The translations under genes and the position numbers were made by a program. The notes under the pieces are model-generated. The model saw only the letters and a list, made by a program, of their open reading frames with translations. It ran no database searches and was not told the origin of the DNA. Below, one piece after another: positions 25,406 to 35,595 of a DNA stretch of 64,000 nucleotides (position 1 is its first letter; each line of letters starts with the position of its first letter). The stretch spans positions 2,480,001-2,544,000 of the forward strand of contig NZ_CP013926.1 in the NCBI RefSeq assembly GCF_001562115.1. Direction: 5' to 3'. This DNA is from Alteromonas stellipolaris. Lineage in GTDB: Bacteria > Pseudomonadota > Gammaproteobacteria > Enterobacterales > Alteromonadaceae.

Positions 25406-27727
25406 CTAAAACTGGCTCTCATCAACCAACTTAAGCCAAATGGGGTTGGTGTAGGCTTTGCGGCCTTCGTTATCTTCTACGATTAGCGCTACCCAGCCAG
25501 AAGCTTGTGGTACTTTAAAGCTAACGTAATCGTGATCTCCAGTTAGTTTTTTATCTTCAAGCACTACGCTGTTCACGGCACTTTGCTTATTGGTAGCGGT
25601 AGTTGTGGCTGTGCTATCACTACCAATCAACTGCACAGACTTAAGCCCATTTACCGCCACCAAATCGAAACTGATCGTCTGTGCTTGTGCCTTTGCAAGC
25701 TTCAATGTATTGCCAAACATGACGTTTTTTGGGTAAATCACAGGGCCAAAAGATACATAAGAATGACCATCTTTCGCGGCTTGCGCGAAGGCATTCGCAT
25801 CAGGCTTACTGCCGGTATATACAAATAGCCTGTTTAATCCACTGGTTTGATTTAATACATCATGAGTATCTGAACCTGCAGTAAAGTAGTACGGTAATCC
25901 TTCATTCCAAAACTGATGCGCTTTGTTAACGGTTGGCTCATTATTTACTACCGCATTTAGTTCGAATAAATCAATGCTAGGGTTAAATCCCCCTGGCGCT
26001 GAGCCTTTATCCAAACTGCTTAAATAGCCATAAGGTATGTAGGGGTGATTTGAAGCAATTACAGTAGCCCCCATACGGCGAACATCTTCAATAATACTGT
26101 GTATATCATCTACGCCTGGATCAACCGTTAATTGCGCCCCACTATCTATGGGAAAAGCGTTAAAGTGGCCCCAAGAAGGCGACACTTCAATAGACGGTAT
26201 AAAGGGTACATTGCGCGTATCGGCCAGTGTTTGAATGGTGTCGTTGTTTTTAGTGGAATCATGATCGCTAACAAACAGCACGTTTAAACCAGCCGCTAAT
26301 TGAGAACGTACCAAATTTTTCGGGTTAGTTGACCCTTCTAACACATCGGCATGATGATGCAGGTCGCCTGCGTACCAACCGTGCTTCGTTGGATAGGTTT
26401 TAACATCAATAGCACTTGCTACGGTTGTTGTTTTATTTGCATCAACACTTGCCGCTATTATCGTACTTTTGGCATTAAAGCCCGCTCCATGTGAAACGCC
26501 TAATTCGTATTCCCCCGGCGCCAAACCAAATACGGCATTGCCGATATTATCAAGGTCAGTGAAAAAGGTTCGCGCCCCTAAATATTCGATGAGTGGTTGG
26601 TTGCCCTGCTCTATCGTAATTTTTGCATCTATGGGCTGCTGACTTTTCTCATCGGTAATATCAAGGCTTATTTTGCCGGGCGCGCGAAGCGCATCGAATG
26701 AAAGTGTTTGGGTCACGTTTTCTTCAACTGTAATCAGGCGCGTTTTACTGTCTGAATGTTGTTTGCCTGTAGCGTAAACTTCGTAATCTCCTACCGGCAG
26801 CGTGAATGCCACATTCTTGCCATCACCCATCGCCCACATATAAGGCACGCCATTTTGCGACACGACAATAGCGGCTTGTTCTACGGCTTGCCCTTCCTGA
26901 GTACTTATGTGTGCTTGAATTGTTCCGCTTTTTAACCCTTTACGTTTTATTTCGGCGCTAACAACGGCCGCTAAGTTACCGCGAGGCAATACCTGGTAAT
27001 CACCCGAGAACGTCATACTTTGTGACGGGCTCAGTATATGTGCCGCGTATAAATCACGTGACTGGTTTTTAGTTTCACGCATATAAGGTGCGTGCAATGC
27101 AATCGCCCATTCTTCGTCGTAACCTACGAAACGGTCTGATAACCACCTATTTTCCAATGGTTTATCGATGGTGTGATTACGAGGAACAGCGAATTTATAT
27201 CCGGAATCTGGCCATAAGGTATAGCCTGAAAGCAATGCTAAATCGCTATCGCCCTTATTGGTCATGGTGGTTTCAACACGAATAAGGTCTGAGCCCTCAA
27301 AAAGGCGGTAGGTAGTACTTATTTCAGTTTCGCCAAAGTCTCTTTTAATGTTAACCGCAGCTTCTTCAGCCGTGTCTTTGAGAATATCAATTTTGGTGTA
27401 AGTATTGGGCCAGCTAGACCAGTTATTTGGAATGAAATCGGCAAAAGCAACGCGGTCGTTACTTAAAGTGCCATCAGCTTTCACATTAGCAATATCAACT
27501 ATACACCCTCTTGCTACGCCCCAAGGCGGCGCTGAATCTACTGCAATAGCAAATGCCAATTTATCGTTTTGAATGGTTAAATCTTGATTAGAAGTAGCAT
27601 TTCCATGCGGAATTGCCGTTTTGCCTTTTGTGATACTAACCGAGGCATGACCTGCATGAGATAAAAGACTCCCCGATACCAGTAATGTGATGCCCAATAA
27701 TGCAGGGTTAAGCGTCGAAAACTTCAT
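25406..27727 (-). CDS. Periplasmic CehA/McbA-family PHP metallohydrolase (773 aa)
   Basis: A signal peptide (about residues 1-29) sends it to the periplasm. Residues about 30-440 are beta-rich, including two carboxypeptidase-regulatory-like modules (about 267-345 and 350-440). The C-terminal catalytic PHP domain (about 448-773) shows the metal ligands in order: DLHHHAD (455-461), SDHD (487-490), E514, H521, NHP (560-562) and GSDTH (618-622). This matches CehA/McbA-type hydrolases, known for ester and carbamate cleavage, while other PHP proteins are phosphoesterases. It lies just behind a TonB receptor of the bet cluster, so release of choline from an ester or phosphodiester is a reasonable idea. 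A terminator separates it from the receptor, so it probably has its own promoter. Confidence 0.87.
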   Translation of the reverse strand: MKFSTLNPALLGITLLVSGSLLSHAGHASVSITKGKTAIPHGNATSNQDLTIQNDKLAFAIAVDSAPPWGVARGCIVDIANVKADGTLSNDRVAFADFIPNNWSSWPNTYTKIDILKDTAEEAAVNIKRDFGETEISTTYRLFEGSDLIRVETTMTNKGDSDLALLSGYTLWPDSGYKFAVPRNHTIDKPLENRWLSDRFVGYDEEWAIALHAPYMRETKNQSRDLYAAHILSPSQSMTFSGDYQVLPRGNLAAVVSAEIKRKGLKSGTIQAHISTQEGQAVEQAAIVVSQNGVPYMWAMGDGKNVAFTLPVGDYEVYATGKQHSDSKTRLITVEENVTQTLSFDALRAPGKISLDITDEKSQQPIDAKITIEQGNQPLIEYLGARTFFTDLDNIGNAVFGLAPGEYELGVSHGAGFNAKSTIIAASVDANKTTTVASAIDVKTYPTKHGWYAGDLHHHADVLEGSTNPKNLVRSQLAAGLNVLFVSDHDSTKNNDTIQTLADTRNVPFIPSIEVSPSWGHFNAFPIDSGAQLTVDPGVDDIHSIIEDVRRMGATVIASNHPYIPYGYLSSLDKGSAPGGFNPSIDLFELNAVVNNEPTVNKAHQFWNEGLPYYFTAGSDTHDVLNQTSGLNRLFVYTGSKPDANAFAQAAKDGHSYVSFGPVIYPKNVMFGNTLKLAKAQAQTISFDLVAVNGLKSVQLIGSDSTATTTATNKQSAVNSVVLEDKKLTGDHDYVSFKVPQASGWVALIVEDNEGRKAYTNPIWLKLVDESQF

Positions 27728-27822
27728 AGAAACACCTTATATGGTAATAACAAGTCGCTTTTGTAAATTGAGTAAGTAGAAAAATAATAGATCTGAAGAG
27801 CGAAAACATGTGGTAGCAATTG

Positions 27823-27860
27823 AAAAAAAGCCGCAACCAGAATGTCTGATTGCGGCTTTG
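27823..27860 (-). terminator. Strong terminator after the 785-aa TonB receptor gene
   Basis: On the minus strand a stem of about 16 bp, beginning AAAGCCGCAATCAGA and closing TCTGGTTGCGGCTTT with one G-T pair, has a 3-base loop and seven T. It lies between the receptor stop and the metallohydrolase start. Confidence 0.93.
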
Positions 27861-27897
27861 TCTATTGTATTACATAGCTCTAATTACGCAGTGCTAA

Positions 27898-30255
27898 TTA
27901 CATAGCAACACGAACATTGAAAGAAGCGATGCGAGGGGCACCAATCCATCCAGCGTTTGCGGCAATAGAACCAAGATAGTCTTCGTCAAACACATTGTTT
28001 ACCGTAAAGCTTAGCTCTACGCTATCAATGCCGCCGCCAATATCGTAAGCCGTTTTACCTAGATACAGGTCACTAACAATGTAAGAGTCAGTTTCTTGTG
28101 TATTAGCTTGGTCTAAGAAACGCTCGCCTACATATTTTGTGCTAAAGCCAGCGTAGAAATCACCTTTAGTATAGTCAAAACTAACCACAGCCATGTCTTC
28201 TGGCGAGCCTATTACGGTGTTACCGCTAACGCCTTCGTCGGTGTAAGTAGAGTCGTTTTTAGTATAAGAAACATATATACTTAATGAATCGGTAATGCTG
28301 TAATCAATTGAGGCTTCAATACCGTCAGATTCAATACCACCGTCATTGATATAGCCGCCTGCAGCAGATTCTAAGAAGTCGATGCCATTTACATCTTCGT
28401 TGCTAACAAAGGTGATGCGGTTTTCAAATTCAATCGTGTAATACGTTAAGCTTGCATTAAAACCAGGTGTTGAGTAGCGTAAACCGAAATCGATATTGTC
28501 TGCAGTTTCGGGCTCTACAGTACTGATATCAGTATCGTCACGCTCTAATACAGCATCTTTAACCGCTGCAAAGTTCTCTGCATAACCACCGAAAAGCTCT
28601 AAACCGTTAACCGGTAGTGGTGCAACGAAACCAGCTGAAATAAGTACATCAGAATCAGACGATATGTCTAAGTTGTTTTCAGGTGTGAATTGGTCTTCTT
28701 TAGACACATCAACATTGAACTGTTTTGCACCTAAACGAATTTTAGCGAATCCTGCATCAAGTTCGTTTTCAACATAGTACATCAATGTTTCAACCGGAAA
28801 CTCTCGGTCGTACTGAACCCAATAAGGGGTGTTCTCATAACGAGCGCTCGTTGAAGCATCGATAGTCTTGTGCCAATCGCGGTATTCGTCACGCTGATAA
28901 TCTTCATACCAAAAACCACCTCGCACTACGTTGTCCATGTCGGCAATAGTTGTGTTCCATACGAAGTCACCGTTAATACCAATGCGCTTCTTATTATAAT
29001 GTGTATGGCGATTAGAGCTTACTGCAATAGCGCCTTGCTCATAACAATTTGGATCAACTTCAGCGCCGCCGCCACCATAAGGTGAACTGATTGAACTAAC
29101 ACAGCCATCAATTGGCGATAACGCTTCACCAGCGCTGTTCACAAAGTAGATTAAACCTTGTGACGCACCGCCAAAAGCAGTAGTAGACGAATCTAATTCA
29201 GAGTTTGCATTACCTGCGCCGTCATCGGTTACATCAGCAATGTAGTATGGGTTCCACTTACCCGTACCTTCGTTTTCGTGATAATAAACGTTAGTACTAA
29301 AATCGACACTTCCCACTGAGAAATCGGCTTTTAGATAGGTGAAGAAGTTCTCGCGCTCGGTAACCCATCCTCCACGATAAACCTGATCTTGATATGGAAT
29401 GCCAGACCAACTTTCGGTTAATCCATCCCAATCAGGGTTTTGAGCATACTGTGCCAATCCATAAACACGCTGATAAGTGAATTCTTGTGCATCGTCATAA
29501 CTCACGTAGCCGGTAAGGTCTACTTCACCTACTGTGCTAATGATTTTACCTTCTAAATGATCACGGGTATTAGTCACTGACCCATCCATATAATCATCAT
29601 TTTGCTGAGTAGATAATGAAAGCCATGCAAACGTATCTGGTGCAATCTCACCCGTGTCATAACGAACGTAAATTTTACTGGCGTTGTATTCTGCAAACGT
29701 TGTACTTACTGTTAATTGCTCGTCCAGCGCAGGTCTAATGGTAGTGAAATCCATTGTTCCGCCAAGGGCTTCATTTGAGCGCGAACTAATATCAGCGGTA
29801 CCTTGAGAAACGACAGTGCCACGTAAGTTTTCGGTATCAATATAGCGGCTGGCTTTAGTACCACCACCATAATTCGAGTTACCGTTGGCAATGCCATCTA
29901 CGGTCATCCCGATTTGCTGAGAGTCTAGGTTAACCTGAAAACCACGAATTGAAATCGTAGTAGACCATTCATCAGAACCAAATGGGTCGCCTTCAGTGAC
30001 CAATACACCTGGCAAATTGTCGATAAGCGCCAATGCGCTAGTCATCGGGGTCTGTTGCTTTTTCATTTCTGTTGACGTTGCACTATTAGCGTATGAAACA
30101 TTACGCCCAGTCACTAATATTGATTCAACATCTTTGTCTTCTTCAGCGGCTTTAGCTTCAGCTTCTTGAGCAAGCGCATGCATTGATGTTAGTGACATCG
30201 CAGCAAGTACAGACAAAGTTATAAAACTTCGTTTTTTTGGCACATAAGTGTTCAT
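27898..30255 (-). CDS. TonB-dependent outer-membrane receptor of the bet cluster (785 aa)
   Basis: A signal peptide (about residues 1-29, ending MHALA) precedes a short charged spacer, the TonB box SILVTGRNV (about 45-53), a plug (about 60-190, with ALALIDNLPGVLVTEGD, ISIRGFQVNLDSQQIGMTVDGI and a Gly-rich GNSNYGGGTKASRYI loop) and a barrel ending in ASFNVRVAM. GGGAG stands before the ATG. The gene follows the short BCCT transporter by 70 bases, with betA and betB further upstream, all in the same direction and without a visible terminator between them. This suggests that the receptor imports a choline- or betaine-related compound. No Fur box is seen, which argues against a siderophore. Ligand identity is inference. 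Confidence 0.9.
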   Translation of the reverse strand: MNTYVPKKRSFITLSVLAAMSLTSMHALAQEAEAKAAEEDKDVESILVTGRNVSYANSATSTEMKKQQTPMTSALALIDNLPGVLVTEGDPFGSDEWSTTISIRGFQVNLDSQQIGMTVDGIANGNSNYGGGTKASRYIDTENLRGTVVSQGTADISSRSNEALGGTMDFTTIRPALDEQLTVSTTFAEYNASKIYVRYDTGEIAPDTFAWLSLSTQQNDDYMDGSVTNTRDHLEGKIISTVGEVDLTGYVSYDDAQEFTYQRVYGLAQYAQNPDWDGLTESWSGIPYQDQVYRGGWVTERENFFTYLKADFSVGSVDFSTNVYYHENEGTGKWNPYYIADVTDDGAGNANSELDSSTTAFGGASQGLIYFVNSAGEALSPIDGCVSSISSPYGGGGAEVDPNCYEQGAIAVSSNRHTHYNKKRIGINGDFVWNTTIADMDNVVRGGFWYEDYQRDEYRDWHKTIDASTSARYENTPYWVQYDREFPVETLMYYVENELDAGFAKIRLGAKQFNVDVSKEDQFTPENNLDISSDSDVLISAGFVAPLPVNGLELFGGYAENFAAVKDAVLERDDTDISTVEPETADNIDFGLRYSTPGFNASLTYYTIEFENRITFVSNEDVNGIDFLESAAGGYINDGGIESDGIEASIDYSITDSLSIYVSYTKNDSTYTDEGVSGNTVIGSPEDMAVVSFDYTKGDFYAGFSTKYVGERFLDQANTQETDSYIVSDLYLGKTAYDIGGGIDSVELSFTVNNVFDEDYLGSIAANAGWIGAPRIASFNVRVAM

Positions 30256-30325
30256 AAAACTCCCGTTGAGTATTGTGTTTTATTTTCTGTTATTAGATAG
30301 ATAGTGATGTTTTTATTTGAGGCTC

Positions 30326-31543
30326 TTACGGCCCTGAATCTATTTTTGTAAAATCGATTTCGTTGTCTTTAGGAGAACTATCGATATTTCTTACCGTTTT
30401 CGGCTTACGGTACAGCATGAAAAACGCGCAGCTGAAAAACAGGCCGATGACTAATGCACCTACCCACTGAATTTGTAAAAACTCTAACTTGAAAAGCAAT
30501 GTAAGCAAGGAAAGCATGGCGACATTCATGGCAATATATTTCAATTTACCAAAGCGCTTTACCGTTAAATTGAGGTTGTCTGTATACAGGCGAATAAGCG
30601 AATCTAGGGAGTTAATAACAAATACAATTCCTACGAAGGCCATCGCAAAATTTTTCAAACCTGTAGTGGGTATACCTGCCTCGTGATATTGATAAATAAC
30701 ACTGAACCACACAGCAATAGGTATTGATGGAAATATCAGCATGGCGCCTAGCACTTGATAGGTGCGTAAGCCACCCACAAAACGCGAGGTAAACTGCCCA
30801 ATCATGATGCTCCATGCGAACCACCAAAATAAATAAAACTCGTGGTAGTCGTTTAGCGGCAATACAAAGTGTTCTATATTTCCAAAGTAACTGCCTATCA
30901 GCTCTAAATTATGCGTAAAAGCAGCAATTTGACTGTCGCTCCCCAAGAACGCTCCAGCCCACATAAAGCCAATCAACGCGATAAACAACCATGTGGTAGA
31001 GATGCTCAATAACCGCACATATTTAATGTCGGTACTGGAATAAACCGCAAAGCAGATAGCCGCAAACACGATAAAATAAAAAGTAGGTATGATGGACTCG
31101 CCATCGCCGATAGCCGGTAAGTACCATGGCAAATTCGATAACAGTAAAAACGCCGTAAATGCACAAGTGCCTATAATCACTACGTTATTAATGAATTTAA
31201 CCAAAGGTATTTCAAAAAACTTAACCTTGGGCTCTACCACGCAAAAATAAAAACAGGTAAGAAAGTAAAAGCCCCATATTAGAAAGCCCCAGTAACCAAA
31301 CTCAATGGCAATTGGGTTAGTAAAAGCGTATTCAGGGTTCGCTGTTATGTTCTCATAACCACCGAACTCGGTAAGCGGAAACATGATTAGGCCAACGTCT
31401 AGGCCTGAGGTAAATAGGATAGCAATGAAGGTGAAAAGTCTTACCGGTGTTACACCAATACACTTCACATTTCCCCATTTCGCGAGAATAACCACAATGG
31501 CCAATAGGGTGAAAATGATCCCAGCATTAAGCCATAAGGTCAT
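30326..31543 (-). CDS. Short, divergent BCCT-type transporter (405 aa)
   Basis: A membrane protein with about 11-12 helices. Two regions align by eye with BCCT signatures of the BetT protein in this window. TSGLDVGLIMFPLTEFGG (45-62) stands for the Gly-rich helix-3 motif. FYLFWWFAWSIMIGQFTSRFVGG (236-258) stands for the tryptophan-box segment, though the canonical WT-x-FYWGWW is altered. NSLDSLIRL (311-319) matches the CDSG region. It is about 100-250 residues shorter than known BCCT carriers and lacks their long C-terminal domain. The start has a strong GGGGAGG site. Located between betA and a TonB receptor, it probably takes up choline or a related amine. Confidence 0.75.
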   Translation of the reverse strand: MTLWLNAGIIFTLLAIVVILAKWGNVKCIGVTPVRLFTFIAILFTSGLDVGLIMFPLTEFGGYENITANPEYAFTNPIAIEFGYWGFLIWGFYFLTCFYFCVVEPKVKFFEIPLVKFINNVVIIGTCAFTAFLLLSNLPWYLPAIGDGESIIPTFYFIVFAAICFAVYSSTDIKYVRLLSISTTWLFIALIGFMWAGAFLGSDSQIAAFTHNLELIGSYFGNIEHFVLPLNDYHEFYLFWWFAWSIMIGQFTSRFVGGLRTYQVLGAMLIFPSIPIAVWFSVIYQYHEAGIPTTGLKNFAMAFVGIVFVINSLDSLIRLYTDNLNLTVKRFGKLKYIAMNVAMLSLLTLLFKLEFLQIQWVGALVIGLFFSCAFFMLYRKPKTVRNIDSSPKDNEIDFTKIDSGP

Positions 31544-31646
31544 TACTACCTCCCCAAAACAAACGATAATGCTTCATCTTTCTTCCTGTTGTTATATTTT
31601 TCATACGTACCAAAAATGCCTTTTGGGTACGTGTAAGCCGTTCAGG

Positions 31647-33317
31647 TTAAATGGTTGAATTGCGCTGAACCGTTTCCCAATTAGCAGATGTAGTAACGCT
31701 AACCGGTGAATGGGCTAACGCTGGCTTGCCAAGAATTAAATCTGCCGCTTTTTCGGCCACCATAATGGTAGGCGCGTTTAAGTTGCCGTTAGGTACTGTG
31801 GGAAAAATTGAAGAATCCACCACACGTAAGCGCTCAACACCATGAACTTGCGTCTTGGAATTCACTACCGCCATGGCATCTTCACCCATTTTGCACGAGC
31901 AAGACGGGTGATAAGCGCTTTCTACCGCTTGGCGCACAAAAGCGTCGATTTCTTCATCGGTTTGAACATGCTTACCAGGTTGAATTTCATCTTCTCGGTA
32001 ATCGTCAAACGCACTTTGTTCAATAATTTCACGGGTTAAGCGCACGCAGGCACGAAAGCCTTCAATGTCGTCTTGATGCTGCAAGTAATTAAACTGAATT
32101 TTGGGTGCGTCGGTTGGGTTAGCCGTTTTAATGGTAACGGCACCGCGGCTTTTAGGCTTGTTGTGACCAACATGCACCTGAAAACCATGGCCATCAAAGG
32201 CACTGCGCCCGTCGTAACGCATAGCCGCTGGTAAGAAGTGATATTGAATATCAGGCCATTCAACACCCGGCTTCGAGCGAATAAACGCACAAGACTCAAA
32301 GTGATTGGTAGCCCCTAACCCTTTGCGGGTAAACATCCAACGTGCACCAATAAGACCTTTTGAAATGAGCCCTAATTTACCATTAAGCGTAATGGGCTGT
32401 TTGCACTTGTATTGGAAGTAGAACTCTAAGTGATCTTGTAGGTTCTGCCCTACCCCTGGCAAATGGTGCTTAACGTCAACGCCTGCTGCTTTTAGAGTGT
32501 CGCTGTCGCCAATACCAGAAAGCTGTAATAGATGCGGCGAGCCAATAGAGCCAGCGCTTAGCACCACTTCTTTATTGGCTGTTACTGTAACGCTCTTACC
32601 ATTTACGCTGTACTGCACACCTACTGCTTTTTTGCCCTCAAGCAATACTTTTTCAGCCAGAGCACCAGTAACAAGCGTAAGATTTTTACGGGATTTAACT
32701 GGATCTAAATATTCGCGACTTGCCGAGCTACGCACGCCGTCTTTCACGGTCATGTGCATGGGGCCGAAGCCTTCTTGCTGAGCGGCGTTATAGTCAGCCG
32801 TTGCGGCATAACCCGCTTCTTGACCCGCTTCTATAAAGGCGGTGTATAAAGGGTTGGCCATTTCGTTGCCATTGTTAACCCCTAATGGGCCCATTCCACC
32901 ACGATAATCATCTTTACCTAAATAAAAAGACTCGGCTTTTTGAAAATAAGGTAAACAAGCTTGGTAATTCCAGCCTTGTGCACCGTGTTCTTCCCATTCA
33001 TCGAAATCTTTTGCATGGCCGCGAACGTACACCATACCGTTAATAGATGAAGACCCACCTAATACCTTACCTCGAGGGCAATGCATTTTACGGTTATCTA
33101 GAAACGGCTCTTCTTCAGTGTGAAACTGCCATGCATATTTGTCGCTATTCATGGGTATAGACAATGCCGTGGGCATTTTAATGAAAATGCTTTTATCACT
33201 GCCGCCGGTTTCTAGCAAAAGTACGCTATTGTTTGCGTCTTCTGATAGTCGGTTAGCTAACACACACCCCGCAGAGCCAGCACCTACTATGATGAAATCA
33301 TATGACTGTATACTCAT
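31647..33317 (-). CDS. betA: Choline dehydrogenase BetA (556 aa)
   Basis: An FAD enzyme of the GMC family, membrane-associated, oxidising choline to betaine aldehyde (and partly further). Visible features: the FAD-binding [20 protein letters not shown] (about 6-25), GMC signature 1 [18 protein letters not shown] (about 83-100), signature 2 [15 protein letters not shown], and the catalytic-histidine segment [12 protein letters not shown] near residue 470. The length equals that of Escherichia coli BetA. Its ATG overlaps the betB stop by one base (TAATG), so the two are translationally coupled. It is followed by a BCCT-type transporter and a TonB receptor on the same strand. Other alcohol substrates are possible within GMC enzymes, but the pairing with betB makes choline very likely. 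Confidence 0.95.
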   Translation of the reverse strand: MSIQSYDFIIVGAGSAGCVLANRLSEDANNSVLLLETGGSDKSIFIKMPTALSIPMNSDKYAWQFHTEEEPFLDNRKMHCPRGKVLGGSSSINGMVYVRGHAKDFDEWEEHGAQGWNYQACLPYFQKAESFYLGKDDYRGGMGPLGVNNGNEMANPLYTAFIEAGQEAGYAATADYNAAQQEGFGPMHMTVKDGVRSSASREYLDPVKSRKNLTLVTGALAEKVLLEGKKAVGVQYSVNGKSVTVTANKEVVLSAGSIGSPHLLQLSGIGDSDTLKAAGVDVKHHLPGVGQNLQDHLEFYFQYKCKQPITLNGKLGLISKGLIGARWMFTRKGLGATNHFESCAFIRSKPGVEWPDIQYHFLPAAMRYDGRSAFDGHGFQVHVGHNKPKSRGAVTIKTANPTDAPKIQFNYLQHQDDIEGFRACVRLTREIIEQSAFDDYREDEIQPGKHVQTDEEIDAFVRQAVESAYHPSCSCKMGEDAMAVVNSKTQVHGVERLRVVDSSIFPTVPNGNLNAPTIMVAEKAADLILGKPALAHSPVSVTTSANWETVQRNSTI

Positions 33318-34780
33318 TAAAACGGGCTCTCTATGTCAGTTATGCCCACGTATACTGATTTGGTCTGTGTGTAGTGATCTAGCGTTTCAATACCATTTTC
33401 ACGGCCAATGCCCGATTGCTTATAGCCGCCCACAGGCATTTCAGCCGGCGAATTACCATAGCTGTTTATCCAGCAAATACCCGCTTGAAGCTTATGGATA
33501 ACACGGTGTGCTCGTTTAATATCTTTGGTAAACACACCCGCAGCCAAGCCTAAATGAGTATTGTTAGCACGCTGAATAACATCGGCTTCATCTTCAAACA
33601 CCAATACACTCATGACTGGGCCAAAGATTTCTTCTTTAACAATAGTCATATCGTCTGTGCAATCGGTGAATACAGTAGGCGCTACAAAGTAGCCGTTTGG
33701 CGCAGATTCTGGGCTTAGTGTTGTGCCGCCTGTTAGCACAGTAGCGCCTTCTTCTACACCTTTGTTGATGTAGCTCATCACTAGGTCTTGATGAGTTTTA
33801 GAAATAAGCGCGCCTAAATTTACGTTAGGATCGAGCGGGTCGCCTGCAATTATGTTTTCTTCAGTACGGGTTTTAAGTTCGTCTATAAACGCTTGGTATA
33901 CCGATTTATGTACGTACACTCGTGTGCAGTTTGTGCAAACTTCACCTTGGGTATAGAAGTTACCCAACATGGCTGCGCTAACCGCTTGCGATACGTCGGC
34001 GTCTTCAAACACCAACAATGGCGATTTACCGCCAAGTTCCATGGTTACGTCTTTTAACGAGCCTGCTGCGCTAGCCACTACCTTTTTGCCTGTACCGACT
34101 TCACCAGTAAAAGACACTTTTTCAATATCAGGGCTTTGAGTTAACCATTGGCCTACCTCTGCTGCACCTTGTACAACATTAAACACGCCCGCTGGTACGC
34201 CCGCTTCAAAGAAAATTTCAGCCAGTTTAATGGCTCCTAATGGTGTTTCTTCTGAAGGTTTAAATATTAATGCGTTGCCTGCCGCTAATGCAGGGCCAGA
34301 TTTCCAGCACGCAATTTGTAATGGATAGTTCCACGCGCCAATACCTGCACAAATGCCAAGAGGCTCTTTGCGTGTGTAGTAGAAATCTTCGCCTACCATC
34401 TGCTGTTGCCCTACTTGTGTAGGAGCCAGGCCAGCAAAGTACTCAATGACATCAGCACCGGTAACAACATCAACACATTCGGCTTCTTGCCAAGGCTTAC
34501 CGGTATCTAGCACTTCAATTTTAGCCAACTCATCATTACGTTCGCGAAGTAACGCTACTGCTTTTAATAGAATACGGCTGCGCTCTACCGGTGTCATAGC
34601 AGACCAAGTAGCAAAGCCTTCTTTTGCGCTTGCTATTGCCGCCTGTTGAACAGCATCATCTGCCACTTCAACGTGATAAATAACTTCGTCGGTAGCGGGG
34701 TTTTTAACCGCAAATGTTTCGCCGCTTTTATTGGCAATGAATTGGCCATGAATAAAATTTTGATAAACCGGGGTCGTCAC
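33317..34780 (-). CDS. betB: Betaine aldehyde dehydrogenase BetB (487 aa)
   Basis: An NAD(P)-dependent aldehyde dehydrogenase making glycine betaine, the second step of the choline pathway, in the cytoplasm. Motifs: [21 protein letters not shown] (cofactor fold), [12 protein letters not shown], the general-base MELGGKSPL, the nucleophile in [13 protein letters not shown], and the C-terminal [16 protein letters not shown] choose the GTG at 34780 (AGG about 8 bases before). It gives 487 residues beginning MTTPVYQNF, the length of known BetB proteins. The ATG at 34891 would add 37 residues without family resemblance. It is the first gene of the bet operon, about 310 bases downstream of a BetI-like operator. 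No betI gene is adjacent. Confidence 0.95.
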   Translation of the reverse strand: MTTPVYQNFIHGQFIANKSGETFAVKNPATDEVIYHVEVADDAVQQAAIASAKEGFATWSAMTPVERSRILLKAVALLRERNDELAKIEVLDTGKPWQEAECVDVVTGADVIEYFAGLAPTQVGQQQMVGEDFYYTRKEPLGICAGIGAWNYPLQIACWKSGPALAAGNALIFKPSEETPLGAIKLAEIFFEAGVPAGVFNVVQGAAEVGQWLTQSPDIEKVSFTGEVGTGKKVVASAAGSLKDVTMELGGKSPLLVFEDADVSQAVSAAMLGNFYTQGEVCTNCTRVYVHKSVYQAFIDELKTRTEENIIAGDPLDPNVNLGALISKTHQDLVMSYINKGVEEGATVLTGGTTLSPESAPNGYFVAPTVFTDCTDDMTIVKEEIFGPVMSVLVFEDEADVIQRANNTHLGLAAGVFTKDIKRAHRVIHKLQAGICWINSYGNSPAEMPVGGYKQSGIGRENGIETLDHYTQTKSVYVGITDIESPF

Positions 34781-35595
34781 ATTAAAACCTATTTTGATAA
34801 CTGTCAGCAGATTAGAACTCGCTAACATTGTCCAATTTACTTCGTCAGGCGTGCTTACTGCCTTACGCAGACCTGAGCGCTCGAATAACACACATACCGT
34901 TTGATTAACGTCTTGAATCCGTTATTTATGCTTAAAACGTTCACAGATAGCGTTTTCACCGAAGTCTACAAATACGTTGAACCCCTTATATAACTGCCAA
35001 TCGAAACTTCAATTCAAGAAGCGGTTCTATTCAGTATTGAAGACTAAAGAAGATATTCAACTCTATCTGAGTAATGTGTATTTTTTATTAATTGATCGTT
35101 CAATAAAAATAAATACTAAGGTAATAACACTAATAATTCAACGTTGACAAAGGCTGAATTTGCATAAAAATGATTTGAACTAAATCTAAGGAGCTTTGTT
35201 TGCGCCCAAAAGGAATGGTTAAAATAAATACAATTAGCTGTTTTATTGACTAATTTCTTTCAGTTTAGTTTTATTTGTGTACGATTTTGAAGGGTGGTTG
35301 TACTAGCCAATAAGAACACTCACTTTTTAGAATTACCGATTAGATAGAACACGAACAATTTTTTACACTAAGCACTAATTTATGGTCAGATTATAAAACA
35401 ACCAAATAAATTTGTGGAAATCAGCGTTAATTGCTTAATTAGATAGACAGAATTATTTCCTTCGAATGGTTTCAAAGTATAATAGCGCCCTATGAGGGCG
35501 ATATAATCCGTAGTATTGCTCGTGACAAAACCAAACTAGTGCATACTTTCGTAAGAAGCGGTAACACTGTGATGAATAAGGCGAAAATTACCTAA
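34781..35595. other. Long intergenic region upstream of betB
   Basis: About 815 AT-rich bases between divergent genes. The only clear element is the BetI-like palindrome and its overlapping promoter at 35070-35104, which implies a betB leader of roughly 280 bases. I recognise no riboswitch fold and no ORF with a ribosome-binding site in it. Confidence 0.5.
35070..35104 (-). promoter_or_regulatory. BetI-like operator overlapping a probable betBA promoter
   Basis: The palindrome ATTGATCGTTCAAT lies at 35091-35104. On the minus strand it supplies a TTGAAC -35 box, followed after exactly 17 bases by TACACA as a weak -10 (about 35075-35080). A repressor on this site would block the promoter. The same 14-mer, with one difference, occurs at 3672-3685. 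The sequence fits the BetI operator type as I recall it. The regulator itself is not encoded in this window. Confidence 0.65.

Noticed and set aside
34781..34891. Longer BetB with 37 extra N-terminal residues
   Set aside because: The extension does not resemble BetB, while the GTG at 34780 gives the usual length and a better upstream site.
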